Below the pieces are notes generated by a model. The model searched no databases and was not told where the DNA came from. It saw only the letters and a list, made by a program, of their open reading frames with translations. The position numbers and the translations under genes are program-made. A stretch of DNA of 64,000 bases from Lepturacanthus savala (Eukaryota; Chordata; Actinopteri; Scombriformes; Trichiuridae), in contig CM060473.1 in NCBI GenBank assembly GCA_030544235.1, positions 26,065,535 to 26,129,534 on the forward strand, read 5' to 3'. The stretch's first letter is position 1. Every line of letters begins with the position of its first letter. Below, one piece after another: positions 25,501 through 46,644 of the stretch.

Positions 25501-28500
25501 TTTCAGGTTTTCTGTCATGATTTGGGTCAATTTGGTTTTGATAAATAAATTAATTAATTCAATAAATAAATAATTTAGTTTTTAATAATTTGGTTTTAAT
25601 AAATACATAAATTAATTAATACATAAAATTAAACAAATTAACCCAAATCAAGATTTCATTGGCAGATAATTCAGCTTATTTAAATTTTTCCTGATTTGGG
25701 TCAATTTGGTTTTAATAAATAAATAAATTTGATAAATGAATAAATAAAATTAAACAAATTCACTCAAATCAAGATTTCACTGGCAGATAATTCAACTTAT
25801 TTCAAGTTTTCTGTCATGATTTGGGTCAATTTGGTTTTGATAAATTCATTAATTCATTCATTAAATAAATAAATAAATTTTTAATAATTTGGTTTTAATA
25901 TATAATTAATTAATACATAAAATTAAACAAATTAGCCCAAATCAAGATTTCACTGGCAGATAATTCAGCTTATTTCAATTTTTCCTGATTTCGGTCAATT
26001 TGGTTTTGATAAATAAATTCATTAATTCATTAATTCATTAAATAAATTAATAAAAATTAATACAAATCAAGATTTCACTAGCAGATAATTCATCTTATTT
26101 AAAGTATTTTGTCCTGATTTGGGTCAATTTGGTTTTAGTAAATAAATAAATAAATTTGATAAATGAAATTCAACAAATTAACCCAAATCCAGATTTCACT
26201 GGCAGATAATTTAGCTTTTTTTTGTTTTTTTTTCCTGATTTGGGTCAAAAAAAGATGATAGACAAAAAAACAAGACAAAAAATAAGTAATAATAATAAAA
26301 AAATAAGACATTTTTACCTGATAAGATTTAATTTACTTACTTATTTACTTAATACCTTTGTTTTAAGTGATAGAACTGAGAACATGTGGTTTAGGTGAAG
26401 AAATGAATGGAAGTGTTGTCGTCATTCTCTCGTTGTGAAGCTAATTAAAGTGTGAGTCTGTTTGCATTGAGCTGTCTGAGCAGAGCTTTATGCAACGAGC
26501 CGGCCTTCAGATCAGTGTGTGTCGAGCGTCATGGCAAACGTCTCTGTGTGTAAAGGCCGGTATTCGTGAATGGAACAAGAGGATGAGCCGGTCGTCTCCA
26601 CCGCAGCCATTGGCTGAGTCTAATGTACAGCAGCATGTAGTGGGGGTGAAAAGAGGCTGATGTCATGGCTGGAAACCGAAGCAGCTGCTGCTCTGAATGA
26701 CTGAACTTCACACGTGCTCGGCCATGTTTGTAAAAGAAAAAAAAAAAAACGCCAGACGAGACGAGGGAATCTCCAGACTGTCCTAATGCATCACTGACCA
26801 CAGACCATAACATAACATCATGGACTAGAGCGGCACAGACCAGGGGTCAGAGGTTAAACACATGATAGAAAATGTTAAACCCCATTAAAAAAAGGTTACG
26901 TGGAGTAATATAGTTTAATGGAATAGATTTAAGATATTAAAGTGTAGGTGATGAATGTTAAATGAGTAATTCCCAGTCCCCTTGGACCCTTCGCAAATAA
27001 TTTATCTAATAAATGGCCGGGGTATAATCTCTTTCATTTATTTCAGCCATTTATACATTACCTTTTATTATATGAATTTAGTTTAATTTTTGTTTAATTC
27101 GTCATTTATTCAACATTTAATCATCACTTCTAACTAGTTCAGCAGTTAACCCCTCAGCAATCGATTTTCTTACTTTTAGCCTTGCTAGTTGTATATTTTT
27201 TCAATAATTAATAGCTTTTAGCTAAATATTTCAACTGTTTATCCATTCATTTTAGCTATTTCAACAGATGCTAATAGAATTAAACAGTTAGCGATAGCTG
27301 ATTGATAAGTTTAAGATAATTGCATCTCGAGTTTAGTTTAAATTGTGTGTATTTCCTTAATTATAGCTATTTCAATCATTTATAAATTACTTGAGCAACA
27401 TTTATCCATTGCTTTTAGCTATTTTAGCCATTTCCCATAACCCCAAGCGATCAATTTTCTTACTTTTAGCCTTGCTAGTTGTATATTTTTTCAGTAATTA
27501 ATAGCTTTTAGCTAAATATTTCAAATGCTTATCCATTCAATTTAGTTATTTTAACAGTTAACAATATCTAATTGATAAGTTTAAGATAATAATTTTAACT
27601 ATTTAACAGTTCAATATCCATTTAATGTTGACTGTTTATCCATTATTTAAGCTAGCTTAGCCATAGTCCATAGCTAACTATTTTAACTACTTATCCATTC
27701 ATTTTAGCTATTTTAACAGTTGCTAACAGAATTTAACAGCTAATAGTCACTAATCGATAAGTTTAAGATAATAATTTTAAATATTTAACAGTTTAATAAT
27801 CTTTTAACGTTAACTGATTATCCATTCTCTAAGCTAGTTTTACCAGTCTATAGCTAACCATTTCAACTGTTTAACCATTAATTTGAGGAATCAAATAGCT
27901 CATTTATCCATTTATTGGCCATTTTCTTACTATTCCACTAGATATCCAATATTGATAGTTATTCCAACAGCAATTACAGTAATTCACAACTTTAAGCTAA
28001 CACTTCTAAACTGTTTAACAGCTATTTTATGTTTTGTCTGTATTTAAGCTAGCTTAGCCATTATCCATAGCTAATTATTTTGACTGTTTATCCATTAAAT
28101 TGAGCTAGTTCATCATTTATCCATTATTGTTTTAGCTATTTCAGCAGTTCTTCAATACTTTAGGCAAACCTTTTTAACTGTTTATCCATTTTAGCTAAAT
28201 TTAGCTAACTGTTTAGACTCGCTAGCTAGTTTATGGTGTTCAGAAGTTAACTTTACCAACTTATGAGGATATATGAGGATATATTTCAAGTTTCAAGACA
28301 ACTTCTCTTATAGGTCCTTTCTCCACGCCATAATGCTGTTTATTCAATGACCTTATTCTGTTTTGTAAATCATTTCCAGGACATCGTTATATAACAGACG
28401 TCGCTTATTCTCGGGGATGTTCATTCACAGAAGTGTGGATTTAAATAGTTCTCTCTGTTCAGCGTAAATCTGGTTGAATGATGCTCAGTGGAAAAGCCTG

Positions 28501-28592
28501 TGAAGCCGTGATAACCACAGGTCTGTGTGTTTAGTTCAGAGCTCTCCACGCTCTGACTGGCTTCATCAGGCATTGTGATAAGGAGGTGAGGC

Positions 28593-28664
<72 letters not shown>

Positions 28665-28801
28665 CTCTCTCATCGTTCTGCCAGCCCATCTGACAAGCCC
28701 TCCAACTATTTACGAGCTCAGCCGATTCCGGCCTCACTTCATTAGCCCCGGCTATGAGGCCGCGGCTAAAATTAGTCCCCTGTGCAATGGGTAGCCCCTC
28801 C

Positions 28802-28849
<48 letters not shown>

Positions 28850-30926
28850 CACGCACACACACACACGCACACACACACACACACACACACAGGAAAGCAC
28901 AAAGACGGGAAAAGTTTTCCACTGCCAAGTCATGTTTTGCTAATGTTTCCGTTCCATCAGCTGTTCTGTGGACCCCCTCTGTCTCTTTATTAGGATGACG
29001 TACGACTGCGGGGGAAGAGAAGCAAAAGGTTTTTCTGTTCATGGAAACATGAAGTCATCAATAAGTTCATGGCTTTGGCATTTCATTCCTTCTAAAGATA
29101 TTAACCTGTTAAAAACCCTCTGATCCAGCAGCAGCATTGAGTTTTATTCATAAATCCCAGTATTAAACCTCAGCTCCACTGAATAAAGTATTTTATCATG
29201 TTACTGTTCCAGCATCAATATATATCATCAATATCCACATCATCAATACAATAATAGTTTAATATAATATCAGTAGTAGTATTTAGATATTTAATTTAAT
29301 TGTCTCCTTCATAATCTCCTTTTTAAACACCTTACAGAATATATTCTTCATGTTGTGGAATAAGATTTCTATGATTTGATGGACAAATAATTGACCTTTG
29401 ACCTCTTATCTTATTAATCAATGAACTTTGCTTTGCAGATAATTTAGTTTATTTCAAGGTTGTTGTTTTTTTGTAATATTCCAGCTGTATTTACTCTGAT
29501 TCGATCATCAGGTTTAAGTCCAATAACCTTTGTGGTTGTAGAGATATTCAACATTTATTATCATTTATAGCAGGAAAACTGAAAATGTGTAGCTTAAGTG
29601 TTAAGAAACAAGTGTTTGCAGATAATTTATCTTATTTTAAGCCTTTTTTCTGGTTATTTTAAGGTTTTTTTTCCTGATTTAGGTCAGATATTCCACATTT
29701 ATTATCATTTATAGAAGGAAAATGAAAAATATGCATCTTAAGTGGTTAAGAAACAAGTGTTTGCAGATAATTTAGACTTTTTAAAGTGTTTTTCATGATT
29801 TGGGTCAGTTTTGTCTAATTTCTAAGTTAATATCTTGTACTTTTTTGTAATATTCTAACTATATTTGCTCTATAACATCAACATAAATAGATTCTGACTC
29901 TTCTGTAGTCACCTCACATGTTGTAGATTTATTTTAATTCCAGGTTTAAATACAATAACCTTTGTGGTTGTAGAGATATTTAACATTTATTATTATTTAT
30001 AGCAGGAAAACTGGTAAATATGTCGCCACTGCATTAGTTTCCCAGTTTTATTCTGGCTCAGATTGTCACATTCAACATTTATATGAGAATTTTTTGAATA
30101 ATCAGGAACATTTGATCCTTAAAGTCGTGATAAATCTTCTCACATGTTGTAGATTTATTTTAATTCCAGGTTTAAGTCCAATAACCTTTGTGTTTGTAGA
30201 GATATTCAACATTTATTATCATTTATTACATTTATTGGTAAATAGACCTGGGGCTTTAGTGGTGAAAAGACTAAAAAGAAAAGATTAAATTGACTAAAAT
30301 CAAGAAAAAACTTGAAATAAGATAAATTATCCAGTGAAATATGATAATTTTTTGCAATATTCTAACTAAATAGATTCTGAGAAAACTCAGCAAACTGTGA
30401 AGTTCACACAGGTTGGTTTAGTCGTTGCTGTTTTGTAAAGATCATAAATATATTCCATATTTATTATCATTTATAGCAGAAAAACTGAAAAATGTGCATC
30501 TTAAGTGGTTAAGAAACAAGTGTTTGTAGATAATTTAGCCTTTTTCAAGTTTCTTTTACTTATTTTTAAGTTAGTATCTTGTATTTTGTCTAATATTCTG
30601 ACTCTATAAATAGATTCTGACTCCTCTGTCGTCACCTGACATGCAGATTCCTTCTGATTCCAGGTGTTAACCCTCTCTGCTCTGTCCTCCAGGCGTTGTG
30701 TGGCTGCACGGTGAGCATTCCGACGCTGGAAAACCGCGTGATTTCGCTGCCGTGCCACGACATCATCAAGCCGGGGACGGTGAAGCGCCTGCGGGGCGAA
30801 GGCCTCCCGTTCCCCAAGAACCCGCTGCAGCGCGGCGACCTCATCGTGGAGTTCTCGGTGCGTTTCCCCGACAGGATCCCCCCCCAGTCCAGAGAGATCA
30901 TCAGACAACACCTGCCCCAGTCCTAG
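18935..30926 (+). CDS. dnajb5: DnaJ homolog subfamily B member 5 (Hsc40), complete
   Basis: Exons 18935-19145, 20643-21313 and 30693-30926 (stop TAG) join in phase to 371 aa. Start: 'gccATGG' is an excellent Kozak context and MGKDYY is the family N-terminus. An in-frame ATG six codons upstream (18917) and further open frame leave an extended isoform possible. The J domain is residues 1-70 with HPD at 32-34. Next comes a Gly/Ser/Phe-rich linker with an acidic stretch (about 71-190). The C-terminal substrate-binding domains run from about 191 ('DPPVVHELKVSLEE'). There is no zinc finger, so it is type II. A Cys-Gly-Cys at 297-299, first residues of the last exon, corresponds to the cysteine pair known to be redox-regulated in the DnaJb5-HDAC4 complex. 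It stimulates Hsp70 ATPase in cytosol and nucleus. It has no EEVD tail of its own. Confidence 0.95.
19215..20300. mobile_element. Fold-back (long inverted repeat) element in dnajb5 intron 1
   Basis: The left arm (about 19215-19870) and right arm (about 19900-20300) are imperfect inverse copies. 'tcttatttgcgaaaatggta' near 19230 is answered by 'taccgttttcgcaaataaga' near 20260, and 'ggttgacaccatgcacaagc'-type sequence is found inverted on both sides of the centre. There is no transposase. It starts about 70 bp after the intron 1 donor. Confidence 0.8.
21385..22100 (+). repeat. AT-rich dispersed repeat family C, copy 1 (dnajb5 intron 2)
   Basis: The head 'gtgggaggcttggttcccag' is followed by 'cactttataataactatc'. 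Degenerate units built on 'taaactgttaattaattagt' and 'aactataccttataaatta' then follow. A longer copy with the same head lies at 23370-24890. Confidence 0.8.
22246..22505. repeat. (GT)n and (CA)n inverted microsatellite pair
   Basis: GT at 22246-22281 (one 'gc' interruption) and (AC)35 at 22435-22505 enclose about 150 bp of unique sequence. In the dnajb5 pre-mRNA the two tracts are complementary. Confidence 0.95.
23370..24890 (+). repeat. AT-rich dispersed repeat family C, copy 2 (dnajb5 intron 2)
   Basis: This has the same head as at 21385 ('acagaggtgggaggg', 'tgaatgtccaacaatgaggt') and an expanded tail. The sub-unit 'ttataacttactcgttaagg'-like sequence, with 'gtaaactgttaattaa', recurs about ten times up to 24870. 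Confidence 0.8.
25400..26250 (+). repeat. Dispersed repeat family B, tandem copy (dnajb5 intron 2)
   Basis: About six tandem units of roughly 130-170 bp are each marked by 'agatttcactggcagataat', 'cctgatttgggtcaatttgg' and a stretch of 'aaataaat'. Related family B DNA is found at 31680-32830, 42900-43980 and 44640-45370. Confidence 0.8.
26380..26860. other. Non-repetitive segment in dnajb5 intron 2
   Basis: This contrasts with its repeat surroundings by balanced composition and lack of tandem structure. It contains 'gctaattaaag' and octamer-like 'ttgcattg' and 'tatgcaa'. It could be a conserved regulatory element, but only an alignment with other fish could show this. No splice-bounded ORF was found. 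Confidence 0.3.
27020..28250 (+). repeat. AT-rich degenerate tandem repeat family D (dnajb5 intron 2)
   Basis: Repeated words are 'tttatccattcattttagct', 'ttaacagttgctaacagaat' and 'gataagtttaagataat'. They are arranged in loose units of about 100-300 bp over 1.2 kb. Confidence 0.75.
28596..28891. repeat. (GT)34 and (CA)n inverted pair enclosing 139 bp of unique sequence
   Basis: GT runs 28596-28663 and CA (with three 'cg' interruptions) 28803-28891. The enclosed 28664-28802 is GC-rich and non-repetitive ('attagccccggctatgaggc'). As RNA the two arms could pair over about 65 bp, leaving the unique part as a loop. Confidence 0.95.
29095..30640 (+). repeat. Dispersed repeat family A, copy 4 (end of dnajb5 intron 2)
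   Basis: This is a nearly full-length plus-orientation copy. Its start 'ttaacctgttaaaaaccctc' is followed by 'cagaatatattcttcatgtt' and then three or four internal units with 'aataacctttgtggttgtag'. It ends about 50 bp before the last dnajb5 exon. It is the inverse of 34930-35990. Confidence 0.75.
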
Positions 30927-31080
30927 GAAGAGAAAAAGCACCACATCCACCATTAGAACACCCACATCCACCTATTCCCCTTCATTCATTCTGACCCTGG
31001 TTGTAGTTACTGCGTTAATGCTGCCGGCATTAAACGGACGCTGGTGTTTGTTTGTAGGGACCTGGAGGAAGAAGGATGTA

Positions 31081-31130
31081 ACACACACACACACACACAC
31101 ACATGCAAACACACACACACAAGCACCGAG
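31081..31130. repeat. (CA)n microsatellite in dnajb5 3' UTR
   Basis: Two CA tracts of about 11 and 6 units are separated by 'tgcaaa', inside the presumed 3' UTR. Confidence 0.9.
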
Positions 31131-31508
31131 CGACAGGATGAGGCTCGGCACAAATCGTGGCTTTTACCCGAACTTCTCTTTCTTAACTCCTGTTTTTTAC
31201 GGACTTCTCGGTGGTTTTCTATGCCGTCCAACTCTCTGATCCTCGTCTTTTTGTGATAGGATGAAAGCGTGATATATATTTTTTAAAAGACACGTGTTTT
31301 TGTTTTTTTTGTTTAGTTTCCTTTTCCAAAAACAAGGAAGCTTCAAAACAGGACTTATTTATTTTTACCTTGAGTGTACCAGCAGCTTCACTGTTGTTTT
31401 TTTTAACATAAAACGCATCATTTCCCTCAAAAAACACCTTTTTCTGTCATTTTCCTCGTCTAATGAAGCTTTAGCTCAGTGTGTGTAGGCCGTTTACTGT
31501 TTAGTAGA

Positions 31509-31514
31509 AATAAA
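31509..31514 (+). terminator. Probable dnajb5 poly(A) signal
   Basis: This AATAAA lies 583 nt after the stop codon. It is followed by T/G-containing sequence and, 42 nt on, by the start of a transposon relic. It is the first canonical signal in the 3' region. Confidence 0.6.
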
Positions 31515-31555
31515 ATCAGTTTATTATGATCCACAGCACAAGTAGAGCCACTAAT

Positions 31556-32968
31556 CAGTGGTGTCAAACTCTGTTTAATCCCCAGTGGGCCGGACTAGTA
31601 GAAATGAACCTTTAAAATATTAATAAGAAGAAGAAAACACTATAAATATTAACCTTCAATTCACAAAAGACATGACAAAAGAAAAAATATCTTGTTTTTG
31701 GTACAATTAGTCCAACATTGAGTAGAATTATCTTGAAATATCAGATAATTTTGCTTATTTCAGGGTTTTTTTCTTGAGTTTGGTCAATTTAGTCTTAAAA
31801 TAATTTGTATTTTTATCTCATATTCTGGACTTTTTGCTCATATTTTGGAAAAAACTTGAACTAAACATAATTATCTGCCAATTCAGTATAATTCTAGTTA
31901 ATACTTATCAGGGGGAAATGTCTTATATCTAACTATTTAATACAATTAGTCCAATAATGAGTTGAATTATCTTGAATTCTCATATTTCATTGGCAGATCA
32001 TTTAGGTTATTTCAAGTTTTTTTCTTGACTTTGGTCAATTTAGTCTTAAAATAAGACGACATTGTTTGATTTTTTATCTTAATTTGTATTTTTATCCCAT
32101 ATTTTGGACTTTTTATCTCATAATTCAGATTTTTTATTACATATTTTGTGTTTTTTATTTCATAATTCAGATTTTTTTATCTTCATTCGTATTTTTATCC
32201 CATATGTTTCTTTTTATTACATATTTTGGACAGATTTTTTTTTTTATTTTAATTTGTATTTTTAGCCCATATGTTTGAATTTTTTTTTCCCATAATTCAG
32301 ATTTTTTTAATCTTAATTTGTATTTTTATCCCATATTTTGGACTTTTTATCTCATAATTCAGATTTTCTATTACATATTTGGGTTTTTTTATTTCATAAT
32401 TCAGATTTTTATTACATATTTGTTTTGTTTATTTCATAATTCAGATTTTTATTACATATTTGTTTTTTTTATTTCATAATTCAGATTTTTTTTATCTTAA
32501 TTTGTATTTTTATCCCATATGTTTGTCTTTTTATCTCATAATTCAGATTTTTTTATTACATATTCTGAACTCTTTATCTCATATTTATGAATTTTTTATC
32601 CCATATTTTGGACTTTTTTTCCCATAATTCTGATTTTTTATCTTAATTTGTATTTTTATCCCATATGTCTGACGTTTTATCTCATAATTCTGATTATTTT
32701 TATCCCATATTTTGGACTTTTTATCTCATATATTGGAATAAACCTGAAACAGACAAATTATCTGCCAATTCAAGACAATCCTACTCAATAATGGACTAAT
32801 TGTATGTTTTCCCCTGATTACATTTATCTTTTTGAGCAATATTTAGTATTTTCAGCAGCAGGTGAAGTTATCAAACCATTGATGAATCCAAACTGTGAAT
32901 ATTAGAGCTCTTGAAGCTCTTTCTAGCGGCCCGGTCCAGGCCCCGGACCACACGTTTGACACCAGCTG
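31556..32968. mobile_element. hAT-like terminal-repeat element with expanded AT-rich core
   Basis: The left end 'cagtggtgtcaaactctg' and the right end (reverse complement 'cagctggtgtcaaacgtg') form inverted termini. 'gggccggac' and 'gcggcccggtcc' lie just inside, a pattern typical of fish hAT-type MITEs. The core first has family B sequence (31680-32050). It then has about 600 bp of degenerate tandem repeat built on 'tttttatctcataattcaga' and 'tattttggactt'. Flanking 8-bp duplications are not clear. Confidence 0.65.
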
Positions 32969-33150
32969 CTGTAAATAAGTCGTCTCATGTCTCAGCTCAA
33001 CGACAATCACATCCTGTAACAGCAGTGTCGGCTTGGGTAATACAACCTGCACATAATATGGTGCTTTCCCTTTTCTGAGCCGGGTGGTTTCTCTGAACAG
33101 AATAAACCGGGCTCATGATGTGAGGGACATTTATGTGCCTTAACCCGGTG

Positions 33151-33151
<1 letters not shown>

Positions 33152-33208
<57 letters not shown>
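33152..33208. repeat. (CA)n microsatellite
   Basis: An uninterrupted (CA)28 tract. Confidence 0.97.
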
Positions 33209-33210
<2 letters not shown>

Positions 33211-33263
33211 TTAAATACACACACAACCAGCCATGATCAGCGCACAACAGGCCGTGTTAGACG

Positions 33264-33728
33264 TTAACCCTCTACTGCATTGTGTCGTTTATCTTCATTT
33301 TTCTAAGAATCTGTGATATAAAATGTTTTTTTACACTTAGATGTGAAAAGGGGGGGCTTTTATTTTGAAAGACATACAATTTATGAGGTCACATGACCAC
33401 ATGACCATCAAAAGTTGTCTTTTATTCAGAATTTGTAAAAGCTTTTCACCAAATAAAAGACTGAGCCTCTATTGCATAGCATCGCCATGTGCCAACAGTC
33501 AAGTCTTTTATTTTGAAAGGACAAAAAAAAATAATCACATCGTATGACCAGGAAATCCAAACATTACATGACTGTGCCATATGGTAATGCTATGCAAATA
33601 TGGTGGATTTTAAAAATAGTGAATGCAACTATAGCATGAGACTGTGTTTACAACTATTTCTTAAATATATCTATTATTTAGGCCATTTTTACAATGTCTA
33701 AGTAACATTTGATGCAATAGAGGGTTAA
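33264..33728. mobile_element. piggyBac-type MITE
   Basis: It begins with 'ttaaccctctactgcat' and ends with the inverse 'atgcaatagagggttaa'. TTAA is the diagnostic piggyBac target duplication, and termini starting CCCT fit that superfamily. The interior of about 450 bp has no transposase and contains two copies of 'tcttttattttgaaag'-like sequence and of 'tatgcaaat'-like words. It is non-autonomous. Confidence 0.75.
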
Positions 33729-33739
33729 TATGAACGAGC

Positions 33740-34830
33740 TGCCGACCTCGGATGAACAGTAATTGCCATAATGTGAGTTTATGTTATATAAGTAAGGACA
33801 ATAGCTACTTTGATGAAAACTGGTGTTATTTTATTTATTTTTTAATTTTATTTTTTTGCCAATGCATCCCTGTGAAGTGGTGTAAAGTACAGGCTGGACT
33901 CAGAGGAAACACTAGCATGAACGTTGTTATCTACAAGAAGAACAAGTCTGTAGTGATCAGTGGAGGAAAAACAGATTTTTTGTGTATTTTCCACTTTTTC
34001 TCTTGTGAAGGCCGACGTATTTGGTGCTACTGTAGGCAGTGCCAAAAAAAACAACAACTAAAAAACACCTTGGTGTCTGCTTTTTGTAACAGGAGTCTTC
34101 AACATTCATCATCAGACACATATTGGATAAAGTTGTGCTTCATATTAATCTCTTTTTTCTCAATTCAATTAAATTCTTGTTAAAAAATGATCCGTTTTTG
34201 TCCCGATCAATCATCTGAATATAATACTCTCATTATCAGTTAATCTGTTGATTATTTTCTCCATTAATTGATTGTTTGAATAAAAAATAATGGTAGTATT
34301 AGTAGCAGGGTGGCTTATACTTCCATTAGTTCCAACCATACAATAACTTAACTATAGTTTTTTAATGAATTCATCTTCACAAAGTTATTTATATGTATAA
34401 ATATGATCTAATTATAATTTTGCATCCACCCGTCCCCTTGCAGTAACCATGACGACCCCCCGGGGGGGTCGCAGGCCTCCTGTTGAAGACCCCTGCTCTG
34501 TAACATCTGTACATCAAACTTCACATCTGTTTTTTTTCCCCTCAAGTAGGAAAATCCCTGTTTCAGAGGCAGGTTTTTGTAATATTGCAGCAGCTGTTGT
34601 GTGTGTGAGCTGCAGGGGGCGCTGATCGCTGCCTCAGCTCCTCCTCCTGGACTTTAATAAGATGACGAGCTGTGTTTCATGCAGACAGCCACCGTAGGTC
34701 ATTAGTCGTGGGTGTGGGAACGTCTGAATGTGGATAAATGCACTTTTTAACGAGATGAAACTGACGAAACTGTAAGAAGATCGGAGGGTTTGAAGGACTC
34801 GTCTGATGAATGTGAGGCTACAACAGGACG
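33740..34830. other. Unassigned intergenic stretch
   Basis: A 143-codon ORF (33752-34183) shows no family I recognise and has an overlapping antisense ORF, so neither is called. At 34455-34500 'gaccccccgggggggtc' plus 'ttgaagacccctgctctg' is probably a fragment of a hAT-type MITE end. Nothing else is identified. Confidence 0.3.
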
Positions 34831-34834
34831 AACA

Positions 34835-34835
<1 letters not shown>

Positions 34836-34880
<45 letters not shown>
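34836..34880 (+). repeat. (CTG)15 trinucleotide repeat
   Basis: Fifteen uninterrupted CTG triplets lie in intergenic DNA between dnajb5 and akr1a1. Leu- and Ser-rich ORFs across it are artefacts. Confidence 0.97.
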
Positions 34881-34929
34881 ATGAGGATGATGATGAGAGA
34901 CTCACCTTCACTGCTTATGTGCATTTGCC

Positions 34930-35990
34930 AATATATTTATGATCTTTTCAAAACGGCAACGAATAAACCAAATTGTGTGAACTTCACAGTTTGCTGAGTT
35001 TTCTCTTTCGAGATTTATCACGACTTTAAGGATCAAATGTTCCTGATTATTCAAAAACCTCTCATGTAAATGATGAATGTGACAATCTGAGCCAGAATAA
35101 AACTGGGAAACTAATGCAGTGGCGACATATTTATCAGTTTTCCTGCTATAAATGATAATAAATAATGAATATCTCTACAAACACAAAGGTTATTGGACTT
35201 AAACCTGGTATTAAAATAAATCTACAACATGTGAGGTGATTACAGAAGAGTCGGAATCTATTTATGTTGCTGTTATAGAGCAAATATAGTTAGAATATTG
35301 AAAAAATTACAAGAAACTAAGTTAAAAATAAGACCAAACTGACCCAAATCATGAAAAACACTTGAAAAAAGCCAAATTATCTACAAACACTTGTTTCTTA
35401 ACCACTTAAGATGCATATTTATCAGTTTTCCTGCTATAAATGATGTGGGTTATGTGGGTTATATAGTTAGATAGGTATATATTGCAAAAAACATTGAACA
35501 TTTTATTTTTTATATAGATTTAAATACATTTAAAACTTAAAACAAGGAAAAAAACTGACACAAATCAGGAAAAAATCTTGAAATGAGCAAATTATCTGTA
35601 ATAATTAATAAGATAAGAGGTCAAAGGTCAATTATTAGTCCATAAAATCCTATAAATCCCACTGAGGATCATTCCAGAACATGAAGAATATATTCTGTAA
35701 GAAGGAGATTATAAAGGAGACAATTAAATAATCACACAAACAGATTAAATCTACATTAAATATCTAAATACTACTACTGATATTATATTAAACTATTGTC
35801 TTATTGTATTGATGATGTGGATATTGATGATATATATTGATGCTGTAACAGTAACATTGTGTTTTACTACAGATAAAATACTTTATTTAGTGGAGCTGAG
35901 GTTTAATACTGTGATTAATGAATAAAACTCAATGCTGAACCTGGATCAGGAGGTTTTTATTTATTTTAACAGGTTAAAGTGAGGAACTCT
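34930..35990 (-). repeat. Dispersed repeat family A, copy 5 (inverted)
   Basis: This is the inverse of 29095-30640 over nearly its whole length. 'gtgaacttcacagtttgctg', 'ctgagccagaataaaactgg' and 'gaagaatatattctgtaaga' all have inverse partners near 30370, 30050 and 29340. It ends in the family terminus at about 35985. Confidence 0.75.
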
Positions 35991-35999
35991 TTTCTATTC

Positions 36000-38090
<2,091 letters not shown>

Positions 38091-38097
38091 ATTGAAC

Positions 38098-45846
<7,749 letters not shown>

Positions 45847-45868
45847 CGCCAAGATTCAACCTGAAGAA

Positions 45869-46124
45869 AATAAAATGGATCGAAATATTCAACAAGAAGC
45901 TAAAAATCTAAATATTTAATAGAAAGATGAGCTGCTTTAAGACATAGACTCGGCCAGTCTGATTAAATACAAATAATTAAAGGATTTTTACTGGATCAAA
46001 ATTATTTTACTCTTTGGGATGAATTTGTTAAAGATGGAAAAATGTGGATAAAGTGACTTATTATACTGGATTTATGCAGAATTATGTGGATTTCATGTGT
46101 TCACAGATGCAGATGAATAATAAA
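45869..46124 (+). terminator. akr1a1 poly(A) signals
   Basis: AATAAA occurs at 45869-45874 (23 nt after the stop) and at 46119-46124. The second, with 'tgttttattg' downstream, is the likelier main 3' end. Confidence 0.6.
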
Positions 46125-46144
46125 AATGATCTTATATATTTGTT

Positions 46145-46630
46145 TTATTGACTTAGCCCGATTCAGGATAGAAAATTATTAATCTGATGTTTCAGAACAG
46201 GATTAGAGAGATTTTGTCACTTTTCACCATCTTGCAGACAATAGAAATCTATGTTTCTATTAAGTTTCACTGCCAGAGTGACACTATGTGGTCAGTAATA
46301 GAACTACCTCTGAACCTGGATCATATGGTGTTTACACAGATGAGGAAAATATAAATAAATATAATAAGTTTCTTTAATGTCTAATGTCTCTGCAGGCAAA
46401 TCCTCAAATATCCTTATAATTAGAATTAAACATAACAAATATGGACTTAATAGGGCTGCAACAATAAGGAAAATAAAACCGTATCAGGCTCAAAAATACC
46501 TTGAATTCAATGAATATTAGAGAATATTTCTGACATTTAGACTTTTGAGTGAGAACATACCTTTAATTTGAAAGAACAGACAATTTATCAATAAAAGACA
46601 TTTAAAAACAAACCGATAACACTTCCATTT
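46145..46630. other. Spacer between convergent akr1a1 and vcp
   Basis: Apart from AT-rich unique DNA, nothing is seen in this interval. Confidence 0.5.
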
Positions 46631-46638
46631 CGTGAGAT

Positions 46639-46644
46639 TTTATT
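46639..46644 (-). terminator. Probable vcp poly(A) signal
   Basis: TTTATT on the plus strand reads AATAAA on the minus strand, 466 nt beyond the vcp stop. Another lies at 46692-46697. The vcp and akr1a1 transcripts converge here with about 0.5 kb between their signals. Confidence 0.6.

Noticed and set aside
27020..28250. Possible CRISPR-like or regularly spaced array
   Set aside because: Units are degenerate and irregularly spaced in an animal intron. They are an AT-rich tandem repeat.
33752..34183. 143-codon ORF between dnajb5 and akr1a1
   Set aside because: No recognised family, an antisense ORF covers part of it, AT-rich low-quality protein, and surroundings of transposon relics.
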